Position numbers and translations under genes: made by a program. From assembly GCA_013361095.1 (NCBI GenBank), contig JAATWA010000001.1:2871001-2935000 (forward strand): a stretch of 64,000 nucleotides of DNA. The letters are read 5' to 3'. The stretch comes from Pseudanabaena biceps (GTDB lineage: Bacteria; Cyanobacteriota; Cyanobacteriia; Pseudanabaenales; Pseudanabaenaceae). The notes beneath the pieces are model-generated. The model did not search any database and was not told the origin of the DNA. It saw only the letters and a list, made by a program, of their open reading frames with translations. Shown piece after piece: positions 18,035 through 27,246 of the stretch (the stretch's first letter is position 1; each line of letters starts with the position of its first letter).

Positions 18035-18095
18035 ATCAAAACCCAAAAGATAAGTTGCGGTACTTCGTACCGCAACTTATCTTTTGGGTTTTGAT
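18035..18095. repeat. Perfect palindrome with TTC centre
   Basis: Arms of 29 bp beginning ATCAAAACCCAAAAGATAAG and ending GCGGTAC pair around TTC. It has the same CCCAAAAGAT word as the palindromes at 2488 and 48650. Confidence 0.8.
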
Positions 18096-18185
18096 CTTTT
18101 ATTCTTATGCTTTTATCCAAACGATCGCTTATTCTTTGCCTTGTTGCTAGTAGCCTTACATTAGCGATTTTCGCATTCTTAACAC

Positions 18186-18236
18186 CCAAGAAAAAAATGA
18201 AAGGCTGGCTTCGCCAGCCTTTCATTTTTTTCTTGG
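18186..18236. repeat. Perfect palindrome with TTC centre
   Basis: Arms of 24 bp (CCAAGAAAAAAATGAAAGGC then TGGC) pair around TTC. It directly abuts the next hairpin. Confidence 0.8.
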
Positions 18237-18266
18237 AATAAGCTGATGCGCCCGCATCAGCTTATT
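18237..18266. terminator. Hairpin terminator downstream of deoC
   Basis: AATAAGCTGATGCG and its complement pair around CC, 15 bases past the deoC stop codon on the minus strand. Confidence 0.6.
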
Positions 18267-18280
18267 CGGGTTTGTTGAAG

Positions 18281-18934
18281 CTATTGCTCTTGGCAAATAG
18301 CGACACCGTGCGATGTACCCAGACGAGTTGCACCCGCACTAATTAAAGCGATCGCCTGTTCCCTCGTCCGAATGCCTCCTGAAGCCTTAACTCCGACCTT
18401 CCCGTTAGACACTTCCTTAAGAAATTTCACCATTTCCACCGTGGCCGCACCTGACCAGCCAGTACCAGTTTTCAAAAAAGCAACTCCCGCATCCATACAA
18501 ACTTCCGCCGCAAGCTCCTGCTCATCAGGGCTTAGCCAGCTTAGCTCTAAAATAGCTTTCACGGGTTTACCCGACTCCTCGCAAATTTGGGCAATGTCTT
18601 GATGGAGTAGATTAGTCTGCCCTGTCTTGAGCCAACCCAAGTTAATCACTACATCTAATTCGGTTGCGCCATTTTCTACAGCTTCCATAGCTTCATAAAG
18701 CTTAACAGTAGAAGTGGTTGCGCCACTGGGAAAGCCAATCACCGAGCAGATTTCTACTCTAGTTTTAAATAGTCTTTCTTTAGCTCTCTTGACATTGCAA
18801 GGATAGACACAGACGCTTGCGAATCCAAAGCGATCAGCTTCATCGCAAATGCGATCAACCTGCTCATGGCTAGCCGTGGGATCTAATAGGGCGTAATCGA
18901 TATAGCTTGAAGGATTGATATCAGGTTGAAGCAT
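18281..18934 (-). CDS. deoC: Deoxyribose-phosphate aldolase
   Basis: A 217-residue class I aldolase that splits deoxyribose 5-phosphate into acetaldehyde and glyceraldehyde 3-phosphate. [20 protein letters not shown] is the N-terminal segment, [14 protein letters not shown] carries the conserved Asp, [20 protein letters not shown] holds the Schiff-base Lys, and [19 protein letters not shown] holds the second Lys. ATG at 18934 is preferred; a GTG four codons upstream is possible. Two hairpins follow the stop codon. Confidence 0.94.
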   Translation of the reverse strand: MLQPDINPSSYIDYALLDPTASHEQVDRICDEADRFGFASVCVYPCNVKRAKERLFKTRVEICSVIGFPSGATTSTVKLYEAMEAVENGATELDVVINLGWLKTGQTNLLHQDIAQICEESGKPVKAILELSWLSPDEQELAAEVCMDAGVAFLKTGTGWSGAATVEMVKFLKEVSNGKVGVKASGGIRTREQAIALISAGATRLGTSHGVAICQEQ

Positions 18935-19089
18935 AAAACTATACACACTTGAGCAAGCAAGAGGTTACATTGGAGATTAGTGACGATAACTTCTTATAAT
19001 TACTTATTCAAGGTCATTTCTAACAAATTATGATCAGCTTATTAAAACCAAGCCCTATTATTCAAAATTTAGCAAATATTTAGTTAAAT

Positions 19090-20121
19090 ATGCATATTTC
19101 CGAGTTAGATGAATTAGAAGCCTCAGTTAGTGATTTACTAACCATGGCTAAAGTTGAGTTAGAACAAAATCGCCTCCAACAACAACGCGATCGCCAAATT
19201 CAAGAAGCCGTATCTCAAATTGAGGGACGCTTGAAGCCTCTGCTAGCAAAAGTTGAGCAGATGTTGCAGGAATATGATCGCGAAGGAGGAAATCCTAATA
19301 GTGAGACTAGGCAAAGGCTAGAAAAGAAGGCTGCTGATATCCGACAGGAGATCTCTGAAGCCCCCACGCTTGCGGCTCAGCTTGCTGATCGTCAACTGAT
19401 CTTGAGTGAAGAAAGACTACTTGACGAACGCATAACTGAACAAACGGCTCAATGGCGGCAGGAATTAAAAGCTGACTTATTGGAGATGATTGAAGAGCAG
19501 CATGATTTCTTTAGTGCTACTGACGCTTCGATCGCTGTCCGCGGATATGCCAATGATCTAAAAGCGATCGGCTCCCTTGAAGAAGTAGTCGAAGCCTTAA
19601 TCAATCAAATAAACTCCCACAGTGAAGAAGGTCCAGTTGCCAGATTGCGCGGTAGTCATGAACAAACACTTACTTTTATTTACAACAAAGCTCTTGAGAA
19701 TCGCTCCCGTGTTGATCGTGCGCCTGATGTGCAACCCTCGGCTAGACATCGCAAATCTGAGAAACGCCCTGCCCTCTACACCGATCTGGGTGGCAAGGTT
19801 TTAGTTTTTGGTGGACACGATCGCTTACAAACAGCCGTTAAAAATCGGTTACGAGATTCGGCAATCAATTTAATGTGGTACACCGAGCAGGATGGCTTAC
19901 AGCTAGCCGCCCAAGGTGAAAGCCAAATTGCAGGTGGCGATTTAATAATTATTGTGACGGGTTATGCAAGCCATTCGCTTACCGAAAGAGCGATCGAAGC
20001 TTGTCGTCGGGCTAATAAAACCTATGAAATTGTGAATACAACAGGTATGACCAGACTCCTCGAAGTAATCGAATCAGGACTAAAAGCAAAACAATTAGCG
20101 CGTCATTGGAAACAAGGCTAG
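19090..20121 (+). CDS. DUF2325 domain protein with long coiled coil
   Basis: A 343-residue protein. Residues 1-140 are charged and heptad-like (LEQNRLQQQRDRQIQEAVSQ, TRQRLEKKAADIRQEI), predicting coiled coil. The C-terminal ~100 residues have GKVLVFGGHDRLQTAVKNRL, a Rossmann-like start, then NLMWYTEQDG, GGDLIIIVTGYASHSLTERA and RANKTYEIVNTTGMTRLLEV. This matches the DUF2325 fold. Function is unknown; the fold suggests recognition of a nucleotide or modified ligand. Monocistronic, with an AT-rich leader and a palindrome after it. Confidence 0.75.
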   Translation: MHISELDELEASVSDLLTMAKVELEQNRLQQQRDRQIQEAVSQIEGRLKPLLAKVEQMLQEYDREGGNPNSETRQRLEKKAADIRQEISEAPTLAAQLADRQLILSEERLLDERITEQTAQWRQELKADLLEMIEEQHDFFSATDASIAVRGYANDLKAIGSLEEVVEALINQINSHSEEGPVARLRGSHEQTLTFIYNKALENRSRVDRAPDVQPSARHRKSEKRPALYTDLGGKVLVFGGHDRLQTAVKNRLRDSAINLMWYTEQDGLQLAAQGESQIAGGDLIIIVTGYASHSLTERAIEACRRANKTYEIVNTTGMTRLLEVIESGLKAKQLARHWKQG

Positions 20122-20134
20122 CTTTTTTCGCTAT

Positions 20135-20181
20135 CCAAGAATTAGCGGTGCGGCGCGAAGCGCCGCACCGCTAATTCTTGG
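20135..20181. repeat. Perfect palindrome with GAA centre, family C-like right flank
   Basis: Arms of 22 bp (CCAAGAATTAGCGGTGCGGC then GC) pair around GAA. The right flank GGGTGGGAAGGGAGTAT is the family C end. Confidence 0.8.
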
Positions 20182-20212
20182 GTGGGAAGGGAGTATCTTT
20201 TTAATAAATTGC

Positions 20213-20306
20213 TAAGTTGCTAGGCATAATTAAAAACGTATCTAAAAGCAGTGGCGATCGCTACTTCTTTTAGGGATTTATATTTAATTGTGCGTAATTA
20301 CCTAAG
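20213..20306. repeat. Family B element
   Basis: The left end TAAGTTGCTAGGCATAATTA and the reverse complement of the right end ACTTAGGTAATTACGCACAA share the family B pattern of inverted ends, each followed by a TAAA-rich run. It lies back to back with the next element. Confidence 0.5.
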
Positions 20307-20408
20307 TAGGTAGGCGTATCTAAATATAAACCCCAAAGAATCTGATTCGCCCGCCTCGCGGGCGAATCAGATTCTTTGGGGTCTGGTTTTTATTATGACA
20401 AGGTACTT
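20304..20408. repeat. Family B element with perfect palindrome, abutting the idi start
   Basis: The palindrome at 20331-20381 has 24-bp arms (CCCCAAAGAATCTGATTCGC then CCGC) around CTC. The left end AAGTAGGTAGGCGTATCTAA and the reverse complement of the right end AAGTACCTTGTCATAATAAA are family B ends. The right end stops at the idi ATG. Confidence 0.65.
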
Positions 20409-20960
20409 ATGACGACTGACCATTTAGAAGAAAGAGTGATCTTAGTAGACACCAGCGATCGCCAGATCGGCACGGCAGAAAAATTAGCAGCACACCGTCA
20501 AGGACAACTACACCGAGCTTTTTCTATATTTATTCTCAATTCCCAAGGACAACTTTTATTACAAAAACGCGCTAAGCATAAGTATCACTCTGGGGGACTC
20601 TGGACAAATACCTGTTGTAGCCATCCTCGCCCCGAAGAAACCCTATCAAACGCCACACATAGGCGATTACAAGAAGAAATGGGAATGACTTGTGATCTGC
20701 AAGAGTTATTTAGTTTTATTTATCGCGCCGAATTAGATCATGATTTGATTGAATATGAATTTGATCATGTCTTCATTGGCTATAGTGATCGTCATCCCAT
20801 AATTAACCCTAACGAAGTCGAAGATTGGCAATGGATCGAACTAGAGAAATTGCAAAAAGATATACAAGTCTATCCTGAAAACTATACCTATTGGCTACGC
20901 GATTGTTGTGATCGCTTTATCAAGCAAATTCAAATGTTTTCTGGTATAGCAACAAATTAA
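20409..20960 (+). CDS. idi: Isopentenyl-diphosphate delta-isomerase, type I
   Basis: A 183-residue Nudix-fold enzyme that interconverts IPP and DMAPP. The start MTTDHLEERVILVDTSDRQI is preferred because an upstream in-frame ATG lies inside a repeat. LWTNTCCSHPRPEE carries the catalytic Cys, THRRLQEEMGM is the Nudix-like helix, YEFDHVFIGY follows, and NEVEDWQWIEL carries the catalytic Glu. These define type I. Many cyanobacteria use the unrelated type II enzyme (Fni), so this choice is worth noting. The TAA stop is followed at once by a palindrome, and the whole 5' region is made of repeats. Confidence 0.93.
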   Translation: MTTDHLEERVILVDTSDRQIGTAEKLAAHRQGQLHRAFSIFILNSQGQLLLQKRAKHKYHSGGLWTNTCCSHPRPEETLSNATHRRLQEEMGMTCDLQELFSFIYRAELDHDLIEYEFDHVFIGYSDRHPIINPNEVEDWQWIELEKLQKDIQVYPENYTYWLRDCCDRFIKQIQMFSGIATN

Positions 20961-20967
20961 AACCCAT

Positions 20968-21004
20968 AAGATGAGTGGCGGCAGTTCGCGCCGCCACTCA
21001 TCTT
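20968..21004. repeat. Near-perfect palindrome after idi
   Basis: AAGATGAGTGGCGGC and its complement pair around CAGTTCG(C). The outer AACCCAT/TTGTT parts no longer match, so it looks like a partly decayed copy. Confidence 0.6.
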
Positions 21005-21119
21005 TGTTCTAAATATGAAAATAGATTTATTTATATCTGTAGCAGCTAGGCAGTCAGAACTATTTGCATCTATAACATAAGAGTATGCATAGTCCTTTCT
21101 CAAGCACTTAAACTATCCT

Positions 21120-21614
21120 ATGGAAACTTATTCAGACGAACAGGTTGATGAAATCCTCCGCTATGCCCTTGCTAAACGTACTAATGGTCAGAATCTAAGC
21201 AAGCAACAAATTTATGAAATTGCCTCAGACATGGGAGTTAGTGAAACCAACTTCTTAGCGGCTATACAAGAATGGCAGTCTCACCAAGGCACGCGGCAAG
21301 AAAGGATAGACTTTGACAACTATAAAAAGAAATCCTTTAGAGCTAATTTTTTAAAATTTGTGATCGTCAACTCGTTCTTAGTTGCCCTTAATCTGCTCAC
21401 CTCGGGCAAGATTGACTGGTCAACTTATCCTTTGCTGTTGTGGGGTTTGAAAGTAGCCCTTGATGCATGGGTGATCAACCAGTCCGAGAGCGAAGAATAT
21501 CAAAAGCAATTTCTAAAATGGCAGCGTAAGCAAAAGCGTGAACAATTAACCGCCCAAATTACTAATCAAATCACTGGAAAGATTGCCACCAGCCTTGAAG
21601 AATGGTTGAAATAA
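21120..21614 (+). CDS. 2TM domain protein
   Basis: A 164-residue protein. The first 60 residues (YSDEQVDEILRYALAKR, LSKQQIYEIASDMGVSETNF) resemble a small DNA-binding or SHOCT-like helical module. FLKFVIVNSFLVALNLLTSG and STYPLLLWGLKVALDAWVI are two membrane segments in the 2TM (PF13239-type) arrangement, and the tail is charged and helical. Such proteins are common in cyanobacteria and have no known role. The gene is monocistronic with about 115 bases of leader after the palindrome. Confidence 0.7.
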   Translation: METYSDEQVDEILRYALAKRTNGQNLSKQQIYEIASDMGVSETNFLAAIQEWQSHQGTRQERIDFDNYKKKSFRANFLKFVIVNSFLVALNLLTSGKIDWSTYPLLLWGLKVALDAWVINQSESEEYQKQFLKWQRKQKREQLTAQITNQITGKIATSLEEWLK

Positions 21615-21805
21615 TTTCTCAAACTGCATCTCTCAAGCCGCAATAACATCTACACATTCACCAGATCGCAGCAAAAAATACATAAAAAAATACAGAGTGA
21701 CAAAAATTTGTAAAGAAAAGTTGAAATTTCTTATTTACCCTAGCTATAATAATTTTGTTTTGTAATCCCGATCGCATTTCAGGGTCTAAATTAGGAGGTA
21801 TCGAT

Positions 21806-22114
21806 TTGGCAAGGAGACGTAAGCGGAAAAGTAGACGTCGCCAAGAAGGGCGCAAAATCCTAGAACATATTCCTCAATTTAGTATCGATAGCGGAGAAGA
21901 CAAGCCCGTGACGGCTGCACGCAAGTACATCCACACCCATGGCATTCTTCCTCCAGCACTGTTGCTCGTAAGACGTAACGAACATACAACAGATCGATAC
22001 TTCTGGGCGGAAAAAGGACTGTTTGGAGCACAGTATGTTGAAGAAAACCACTTCTTGTTCCCCAGCTTAAAGCCTCCCGAAGAGAGAGAAGTTGCAGTTG
22101 CTGTATGTAGATAG
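21806..22114 (+). CDS. DUF3155 protein
   Basis: A 102-residue cyanobacterial protein. A perfect AGGAGG at 21793-21798 is seven bases before a TTG, so translation most likely starts at TTG 21806 (LARRRKRKSRRRQEGRKIL) rather than further upstream. The basic N-terminus is followed by AARKYIHTHGILPPALLLVR and DRYFWAEKGLFGAQYVEENH, the DUF3155 pattern. The basic head suggests nucleic-acid or ribosome contact; function is unknown. The almost 1 kb after it is full of repeats. Confidence 0.8.
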   Translation: MARRRKRKSRRRQEGRKILEHIPQFSIDSGEDKPVTAARKYIHTHGILPPALLLVRRNEHTTDRYFWAEKGLFGAQYVEENHFLFPSLKPPEEREVAVAVCR

Positions 22115-22208
22115 ATCTTTATTAACTTAATTCAAACAATAAACATACTTTTTGTATATTCATTGTTTTCTTAATCCTATAAGACTTCGTACTCAGTTAA
22201 TCACTAAT

Positions 22209-22339
22209 CAGCAATTCTCATTATAAAAATTGGTTTTTCAAAAGCCAGCCGTAGGCTGGCTTTTGAAAAACCAATTTTGGGGTTTGCAACGCCTAAGGCG
22301 CTGCAAACCCCAAAATTGATTTCATAATGAGAATTGCTG
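22209..22339 (+). repeat. Family D element, 131 bp, two inner hairpins
   Basis: Ends CAGCAATTCTCATTAT and its complement. Hairpin 1 has arms around GCCAGCC/GGCTGGC and flanking AAAACCAATTTT-like words; hairpin 2 is GGGGTTTGCAACGCC/GGCGCTGCAAACCCC with one mismatch. Same orientation as the copy at 48771. Confidence 0.9.
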
Positions 22340-22577
22340 ATCACTTATGACAAGGCTTGTCTGCAATGGCAAGCTCATGTAAGCGTGGTTAGGTTTAATG
22401 TTAATTTCCATTAACCTAAAATCATGAAGAGCAAAATAGTTTTGCTCTATTGCACTTGCAGCTTTTGCATTTTTGATGCGATCGCAAAGTTCTGATTTCA
22501 ATAGATATTGGAATGTTAATGGTTAAGTTGTTTTATGACATCTCCCAGAAGTGGCATTTAATTTTAATTGTATGAAG

Positions 22578-22668
22578 TAAGTAGCTAGGCTCGTTTAAAA
22601 ATAAAATCCTGAAATTTGTGATGTGCCACAGGTTTTAGCTCTAGTTTTTAATTATGCCCAGCTATTTA
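22578..22668. repeat. Family B element
   Basis: The left end TAAGTAGCTAGGCTCGTTTA and the reverse complement of the right end TAAATAGCTGGGCATAATTA match in 13 of 20 positions. The centre contains an imperfect GCCACAGG-type hairpin. Confidence 0.55.
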
Positions 22669-22676
22669 ATACAATC

Positions 22677-22729
22677 AAAAAAAAGAATCGAGAGGTAACG
22701 CTTTGCGCCGTCCCTTGATTCTTTTTTTT
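22677..22729. repeat. Imperfect hairpin with A8/T8 outer arms
   Basis: AAAAAAAAGAATC and its complement flank an imperfect G/C-rich centre containing GCGCCG. It could act as a terminator in both directions. Confidence 0.5.
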
Positions 22730-22736
22730 CTGTCTT

Positions 22737-22830
22737 ACTCCCTTCCCACTATCAAAATAGACATTAAAAACCCAGAACTAGCATTGCGGCGCGAAGCGCC
22801 GCCATGCTAGTTTTTCACTGGGAAGGGAGT
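22737..22830. repeat. Family C element, 94 bp
   Basis: Ends ACTCCCTTCCCACT and AGTGGGAAGGGAGT-like complement. The inner palindrome CCCAG...CTGGG includes GCATTGCGGCGC around GAA with some mismatches. The ends recur near 3457, 20190 and 55276. Confidence 0.7.
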
Positions 22831-22852
22831 AATATGTTTGGCGATCGCTAGA

Positions 22853-22924
22853 TAGCTGTAGCCAGCCAAGTCGGGACATAAAACCCAATAGAGAGTTGCG
22901 CCGCGAAGCGGCGCAACTCTCTAT
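22853..22924. repeat. Family A element, left half plus palindrome
   Basis: The left end TAGCTGTAGCCAGCCAAGTC is the cleanest family A end in the window. It is followed by GACATAAAACCCAAT and a palindrome with 17-bp arms (ATAGAGAGTTGCGCCGC) around GAA at 22888-22924. The right end is missing. Confidence 0.7.
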
Positions 22925-22927
22925 ATG

Positions 22928-22967
22928 AAAAAAGAGAGCCGAAAAACTAAGTTTTCGCTCTCTTTTT
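22928..22967. terminator. Terminator hairpin
   Basis: AAAAAGAGAGC and GCTCTCTTTTT pair, with GAAAA/TTTTC continuing the stem after a one-base bulge, and CTAAG in the loop. Confidence 0.6.
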
Positions 22968-23078
22968 GTGTGATTTTACTATACAGAAATTTGTTGTATC
23001 TCCTTGAATGCTCTTTGGGAGATGCAAACAGGCTATAACAAATATGACAAAAGCAAACCATAGTTTTTTGCACCCTAA

Positions 23079-23270
23079 TTAGCGATCCTTCTTCCAACCT
23101 CTAGGCAATTTCAAGTCATCAGGATCCACATAGTGGCAAGCATAATCATCTAAACAGATTAATGCCCAACCATTACCATCAATATTAATCAATTTGTAAG
23201 AAGCTTCCAAGACAAAAAAGCCTTTGTGGTTACGGGTGTCAGGCTTAATACTAACGTTTTCTAAAATCAT
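23079..23270 (-). CDS. Small hypothetical protein
   Basis: A 63-residue protein, MILENVSIKPDTRNHKGFFV and onward. A GGAAG lies about nine bases before the ATG, and the coding bias looks real. Short beta-strand-like segments (FFVLEASYKLINID, GWALICLDDYACHYV) suggest a small compact domain; two Cys are present. No family is recognised. It lies alone between a repeat-rich gap and nblS. Confidence 0.5.
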   Translation of the reverse strand: MILENVSIKPDTRNHKGFFVLEASYKLINIDGNGWALICLDDYACHYVDPDDLKLPRGWKKDR

Positions 23271-23545
23271 TTTCTTAACTTCCTTATCATTAAATAAATT
23301 ATCGAATTTAAAAACGATAACTAGCAGAAACTAAAAAATTAGTAACTCTAGTGATCTGGGCTATTTATATATTGCTAGATTAGCATTCATGACAAACATT
23401 CTTCGTTAAGTTTTTTTAGCTAAGTTTCATTAAATGTGAAGTTGTGTAATTTTAGATAAAGTTATTTGTCTTCTTTTAAAACCAAAAATTGTTGGGGAAG
23501 GCAAAGTTTGCTCCAACAATTTTCGGCTTTATTAAATTTTCATTG

Positions 23546-25528
23546 TTAAACTGATGCTGCTTGCATAGACTCCATAGGCTTAGCGATCGCCTCCACAGTT
23601 GGTAACTCGCAGCTATCTTGATGTACGCTCAAATCAAACCAAAAAGTGCTGCCTACGCCAACCTCACTTTTGATATTTACAACACTGTGATGCTTCTCGA
23701 TAATATTGCGGACAATCGATAGTCCCAAGCCTGTACCTTCGAGGGTATGCACCTTATCTTCAACACGGAAGAAACGATCGAAAATGCGATCGCAATCTTC
23801 GGCAGGAATACCATAACCCGTATCTTCCACTTCAACCCGCACATAATTAACAACGCGATGGGGGAGTGTAGTAGTTTGATCTTGGTGAGGATAAGCGCGA
23901 ATAATTACCTTGCCGCTTGCTTCTGTGAACTTAAGAGCATTGCCGACAAGGTTATATAGCACCTGCAAAATAAGATCATAATTGCCCCAAATTTTGTCAA
24001 TATCTGGCGAAACTTCATGTCTAAGCTCAACCCCCTTAGAAGAGGCATTGAGTTTATAGGTGCGAATAGTCTGCTCAATAGTTTCGGATAGATCGATCGC
24101 CGAGAAATGATATTGACGACCTGACTCTAAGCGAGACAAGTCCAAAACATCATTGACTAAACGAGTTAGGCGATCGGTTTCATTATTGGCTGTATCCAGA
24201 AATTCTCTTTTCTGCTCTTCACTGAGTTCATCGCCATACTCATGCAAAGTCTCGATAAAAGACTTGATATTAAATAGAGGTGTCCGCAACTCATGACTGA
24301 CGTTACTAATAAATCGACTCTGTGCCGCATTTAGCTCCACCTCACGGGTGATGTCTTGAATCGTAATCGCAATCCCCTTAATGGCATTGCTAGAGCTGAG
24401 TACACTGGTAATCCAAATTCTAAAAGCATGGGCAAGCACGGAGTCTTTATCTCCCGAAGCCATAATCCTAAACTCCCCTCCTTCGCGATCGCCTGTGGCG
24501 ATCTGCATGAGCGATCGACCTAAATCTTCGCTTAGTCGAGCAGGCATAATATTCAAAATGCTTTTGCCTTTGAGATTATGATTTTCACCATCTTGATCCC
24601 AGCCCATGATTTTGATCGCCGCAGGATTAGCGAGGACGATCCGCATGTCTGAATCTAATAACAAAGCTCCGTCCGCGATCGTAGATACTAGGGTTTCTAG
24701 TTTGGCTTTTTCCGCAGTAAGTTCCTCAATATTTTGCTCTTCATATTTTTTAAGGCGTTGCGCCATTTCATTAAAGCTGCGAATTAACTCGCCCAATTCG
24801 CCGCCAAAGGGTAGATCGATCCGTTGTTTAAAGTTGCCACTGGCAATATTCTGCACCCCTGCTACTAATTCTCTGAGTGGTCGTGTGATTGTCACTGAGT
24901 TAGAAGCCGCCCCCAAAATTACCATCGCCCAGATCGATACAAATACAGCCGTAGTTACGTCCAAAGTCAGGCTCGATGAAGCGACGGCAGTGGGATTGGG
25001 ATTAATCCCGATCGCCATGATTCCCAAGGCTTGTCCGTTATGCTGCAAGTTTACAAAAATATCGGTGACTTCCCCCTGCGGTGTGATGTGTTGGCGCACA
25101 AAGGGTCGATCGGGACGAAACATGGGATCTTCGGGCAATTGAATCCGCCGTCTGATACTCAAAGAGTTTTGAACTTCATTGGAAGTAAAGGGAATCCCGT
25201 AAAAAATCTCCCCATCGGGATCAGCATAAAGAATATAGCGAATGCTAGAACTGCTGTCATAAAACTCTTTAGATACACGAGCTAACTCTTCAAGATCGTT
25301 TCTCGCAACTAAAGGGGCAACATTAGCAGAAAGTAATAGTCCCAAATCTTTACCAAAGCGCGTATCATTGAGGCGAGCATCGGTCTGAATATCGTTGACT
25401 GCCCAAAATGTGACCGCACTCATTAGCAGGGACACTAGCAGTGTAATCAAAGCCATCAGCTTTGTTTGTAATGAAAACTCTGTCCACCACCGTTTGGGTA
25501 TGTTGTAAATCTGAGGCAAAAAGTTCAT
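23546..25528 (-). CDS. nblS: Sensor histidine kinase NblS (Hik33/DspA type)
   Basis: A 660-residue membrane sensor. The domain order is membrane segment (about 25-45), periplasmic loop (about 46-190), second membrane segment (about 190-212), HAMP (TRPLRELVAGVQNIASGNFK), coiled linker, PAS (about 275-390), HisKA with the phospho-acceptor His in FISNVSHELRTPLFNIKSF, N box LQVLYNLVGNALKFTEASGK, and G boxes VEDTGYGIP and GTGLGLSIV. Length and domain order match NblS/Hik33, the conserved cyanobacterial kinase that acts with RpaB in light, nutrient and cold stress. The short C-terminal tail is unremarkable. Monocistronic here. Confidence 0.85.
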   Translation of the reverse strand: MNFLPQIYNIPKRWWTEFSLQTKLMALITLLVSLLMSAVTFWAVNDIQTDARLNDTRFGKDLGLLLSANVAPLVARNDLEELARVSKEFYDSSSSIRYILYADPDGEIFYGIPFTSNEVQNSLSIRRRIQLPEDPMFRPDRPFVRQHITPQGEVTDIFVNLQHNGQALGIMAIGINPNPTAVASSSLTLDVTTAVFVSIWAMVILGAASNSVTITRPLRELVAGVQNIASGNFKQRIDLPFGGELGELIRSFNEMAQRLKKYEEQNIEELTAEKAKLETLVSTIADGALLLDSDMRIVLANPAAIKIMGWDQDGENHNLKGKSILNIMPARLSEDLGRSLMQIATGDREGGEFRIMASGDKDSVLAHAFRIWITSVLSSSNAIKGIAITIQDITREVELNAAQSRFISNVSHELRTPLFNIKSFIETLHEYGDELSEEQKREFLDTANNETDRLTRLVNDVLDLSRLESGRQYHFSAIDLSETIEQTIRTYKLNASSKGVELRHEVSPDIDKIWGNYDLILQVLYNLVGNALKFTEASGKVIIRAYPHQDQTTTLPHRVVNYVRVEVEDTGYGIPAEDCDRIFDRFFRVEDKVHTLEGTGLGLSIVRNIIEKHHSVVNIKSEVGVGSTFWFDLSVHQDSCELPTVEAIAKPMESMQAASV

Positions 25529-25610
25529 CTTTTTGTAGGCATTTGCTTGATTATTTGGCTGGCTTTTCGTTTAATATGTGCGATCGAAACGCAAGGATGA
25601 GGATCTCAAG

Positions 25611-27245
25611 ATGGATGAGGCTAGTATTGTCAGTGCGCTACAGTCCAACCTTCAAGACTATAAGGTAAAAACTCAAATTCGCCGCAAGGAATCTCAATTA
25701 CATGTTCTGATTACTAGGGATGACGATGACGAGCTTGACTATAGCTCTCTCTATAGTATTGTGAAACGCTGTATTGATGAATTAGCGATCGCGGGTGCGC
25801 GTGATTTAGTGGTTTATGGCAGATTAGCTGGGGCAAAACATCCCGAATGGCAAAAATCTGCTGAGATTAAGCCTCCTTTGCCATTAATCGAATTAGATCT
25901 TGATGATTTAGAAGATATAGGAGAGATTTCTAGTTTGACATTTCCTGTTAACAGCGATGAGACCGAACTTCAAGATAGCAATCTTAGCTCATCCCATGAT
26001 GATGAATATAACAGTTTCAAAACAAGCATTGAAAACGATCTCAAGGATTCTACTAAGGATTTTATTAGTCATGATGACTTGACAGTTTCTGAAGATGATC
26101 ATCTTGTAGATTTATATAGGGGGGAACTGAGTGAACTTCATTTAGATGAATTTACATTGTCTGAAGCTAATGATCATGGGCTAACACCAATTGAAGTTGA
26201 ACTTAATAGTTATCAGTCTGCTCCATCGGAATTGGTGACGATGCCGACTGATGGATTATCCAATGCAAACATAAAAACTATTGAGTCAGAACTATTTGAG
26301 TTGCCATCACTGCCTATGCAAGATCGAGCGATCGCAGGCTTTACTGACGATGACTTTTTTATTGACACACCCACAGTGGCTCACCCGATGCCACCATTGC
26401 CACCCCTCCCCCCGACTAAGCGCAAGCCGCTCACTGAAGTTAAAACTCCAGACCTTAAATTTAAGCAACCTCATAGAGTTAACAGTTCACCTCTCATATC
26501 CATTGGCTTTGGGGTGATCACGTTATCGGTTTTGGGTGTCTGTGGCTGGCTTGTATGGGATCGTTCTGTGCAGCAAAAATATTTGGTCGAGGCTCGTAAT
26601 CTAGAAAGTCAGAACCTCAGTTCTCAGAAAATCACTAATTTAAATATATTGGCTGAGAAACGCAATCAATTACAAACCGTGATTTCTCAATTACAAGGAA
26701 TTCCTGATTACCCAGCTTCGTTATACGCTGATGCTCAAGTTGAGATAAAAAACTTGAGTCCCAAGCTCCAAGAATTTGATCGCCAAGTCATCCTTGAACA
26801 ATCTGCTAATAAAAATCTAGAGTTTGCTAAAAACACTACCTTAGAAGCAGCGAAGCTGGTGCAAAATCCACCGCACAAGTCTACTGTTTGGAAATCGGCT
26901 CAAAATCAGCGTCAACAAGCTCTCAAAGCTTTACAAGAGGTTCCGCCTGAGTCGTTGCTATATAACGAGGCTCAAACTCGCCTAAAGAACTATGGTGCGG
27001 AGCTATTACAAATCAATAAATGGGTTGATATTCAGTCACGGGCTGAGTCTTTGGTGAATAATGTTAATCCGATCGCGGTCAAGCAATTACAGGAAGTGAA
27101 GGCAAAAGCGCCAGACAAGTCTAAGTTTTTAGAACAATGTCAACCGATTATGCGATCGCAGATTTTTGCCACTGATGCCCAAAGAGTAAGCTTGTCTTTA
27201 CCGAATCTGACGGACTATCTATGTGCTTATTTTTGGGATTCTTAG
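25611..27245 (+). CDS. Large membrane-anchored hypothetical protein
   Basis: A 544-residue protein from [19 protein letters not shown]. The N-terminal ~85 residues form an alpha/beta module ([28 protein letters not shown]). Residues about 90-270 are acidic and low in complexity (many Asp, Glu and Ser), a proline run [13 protein letters not shown] precedes one membrane segment (about 298-318, [20 protein letters not shown]), and the rest is a helical, likely exported domain with several QxxA/L repeats. I do not recognise a named family. One base separates its stop codon from radC. Confidence 0.7.
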   Translation: MDEASIVSALQSNLQDYKVKTQIRRKESQLHVLITRDDDDELDYSSLYSIVKRCIDELAIAGARDLVVYGRLAGAKHPEWQKSAEIKPPLPLIELDLDDLEDIGEISSLTFPVNSDETELQDSNLSSSHDDEYNSFKTSIENDLKDSTKDFISHDDLTVSEDDHLVDLYRGELSELHLDEFTLSEANDHGLTPIEVELNSYQSAPSELVTMPTDGLSNANIKTIESELFELPSLPMQDRAIAGFTDDDFFIDTPTVAHPMPPLPPLPPTKRKPLTEVKTPDLKFKQPHRVNSSPLISIGFGVITLSVLGVCGWLVWDRSVQQKYLVEARNLESQNLSSQKITNLNILAEKRNQLQTVISQLQGIPDYPASLYADAQVEIKNLSPKLQEFDRQVILEQSANKNLEFAKNTTLEAAKLVQNPPHKSTVWKSAQNQRQQALKALQEVPPESLLYNEAQTRLKNYGAELLQINKWVDIQSRAESLVNNVNPIAVKQLQEVKAKAPDKSKFLEQCQPIMRSQIFATDAQRVSLSLPNLTDYLCAYFWDS

Positions 27246-27246
27246 C

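Larger units (their letters stand above)
22115..23078. other. Repeat-rich intergenic region
   Basis: Nearly 1 kb without a credible ORF. It contains, in order, a 131-bp family D element, a family B element, an imperfect hairpin, a family C element, a half family A element and a terminator. Confidence 0.7.

Noticed and set aside
22209..22967. CRISPR array
   Set aside because: Repeats are internally symmetric, of different families and irregularly spaced, and there are no cas genes.
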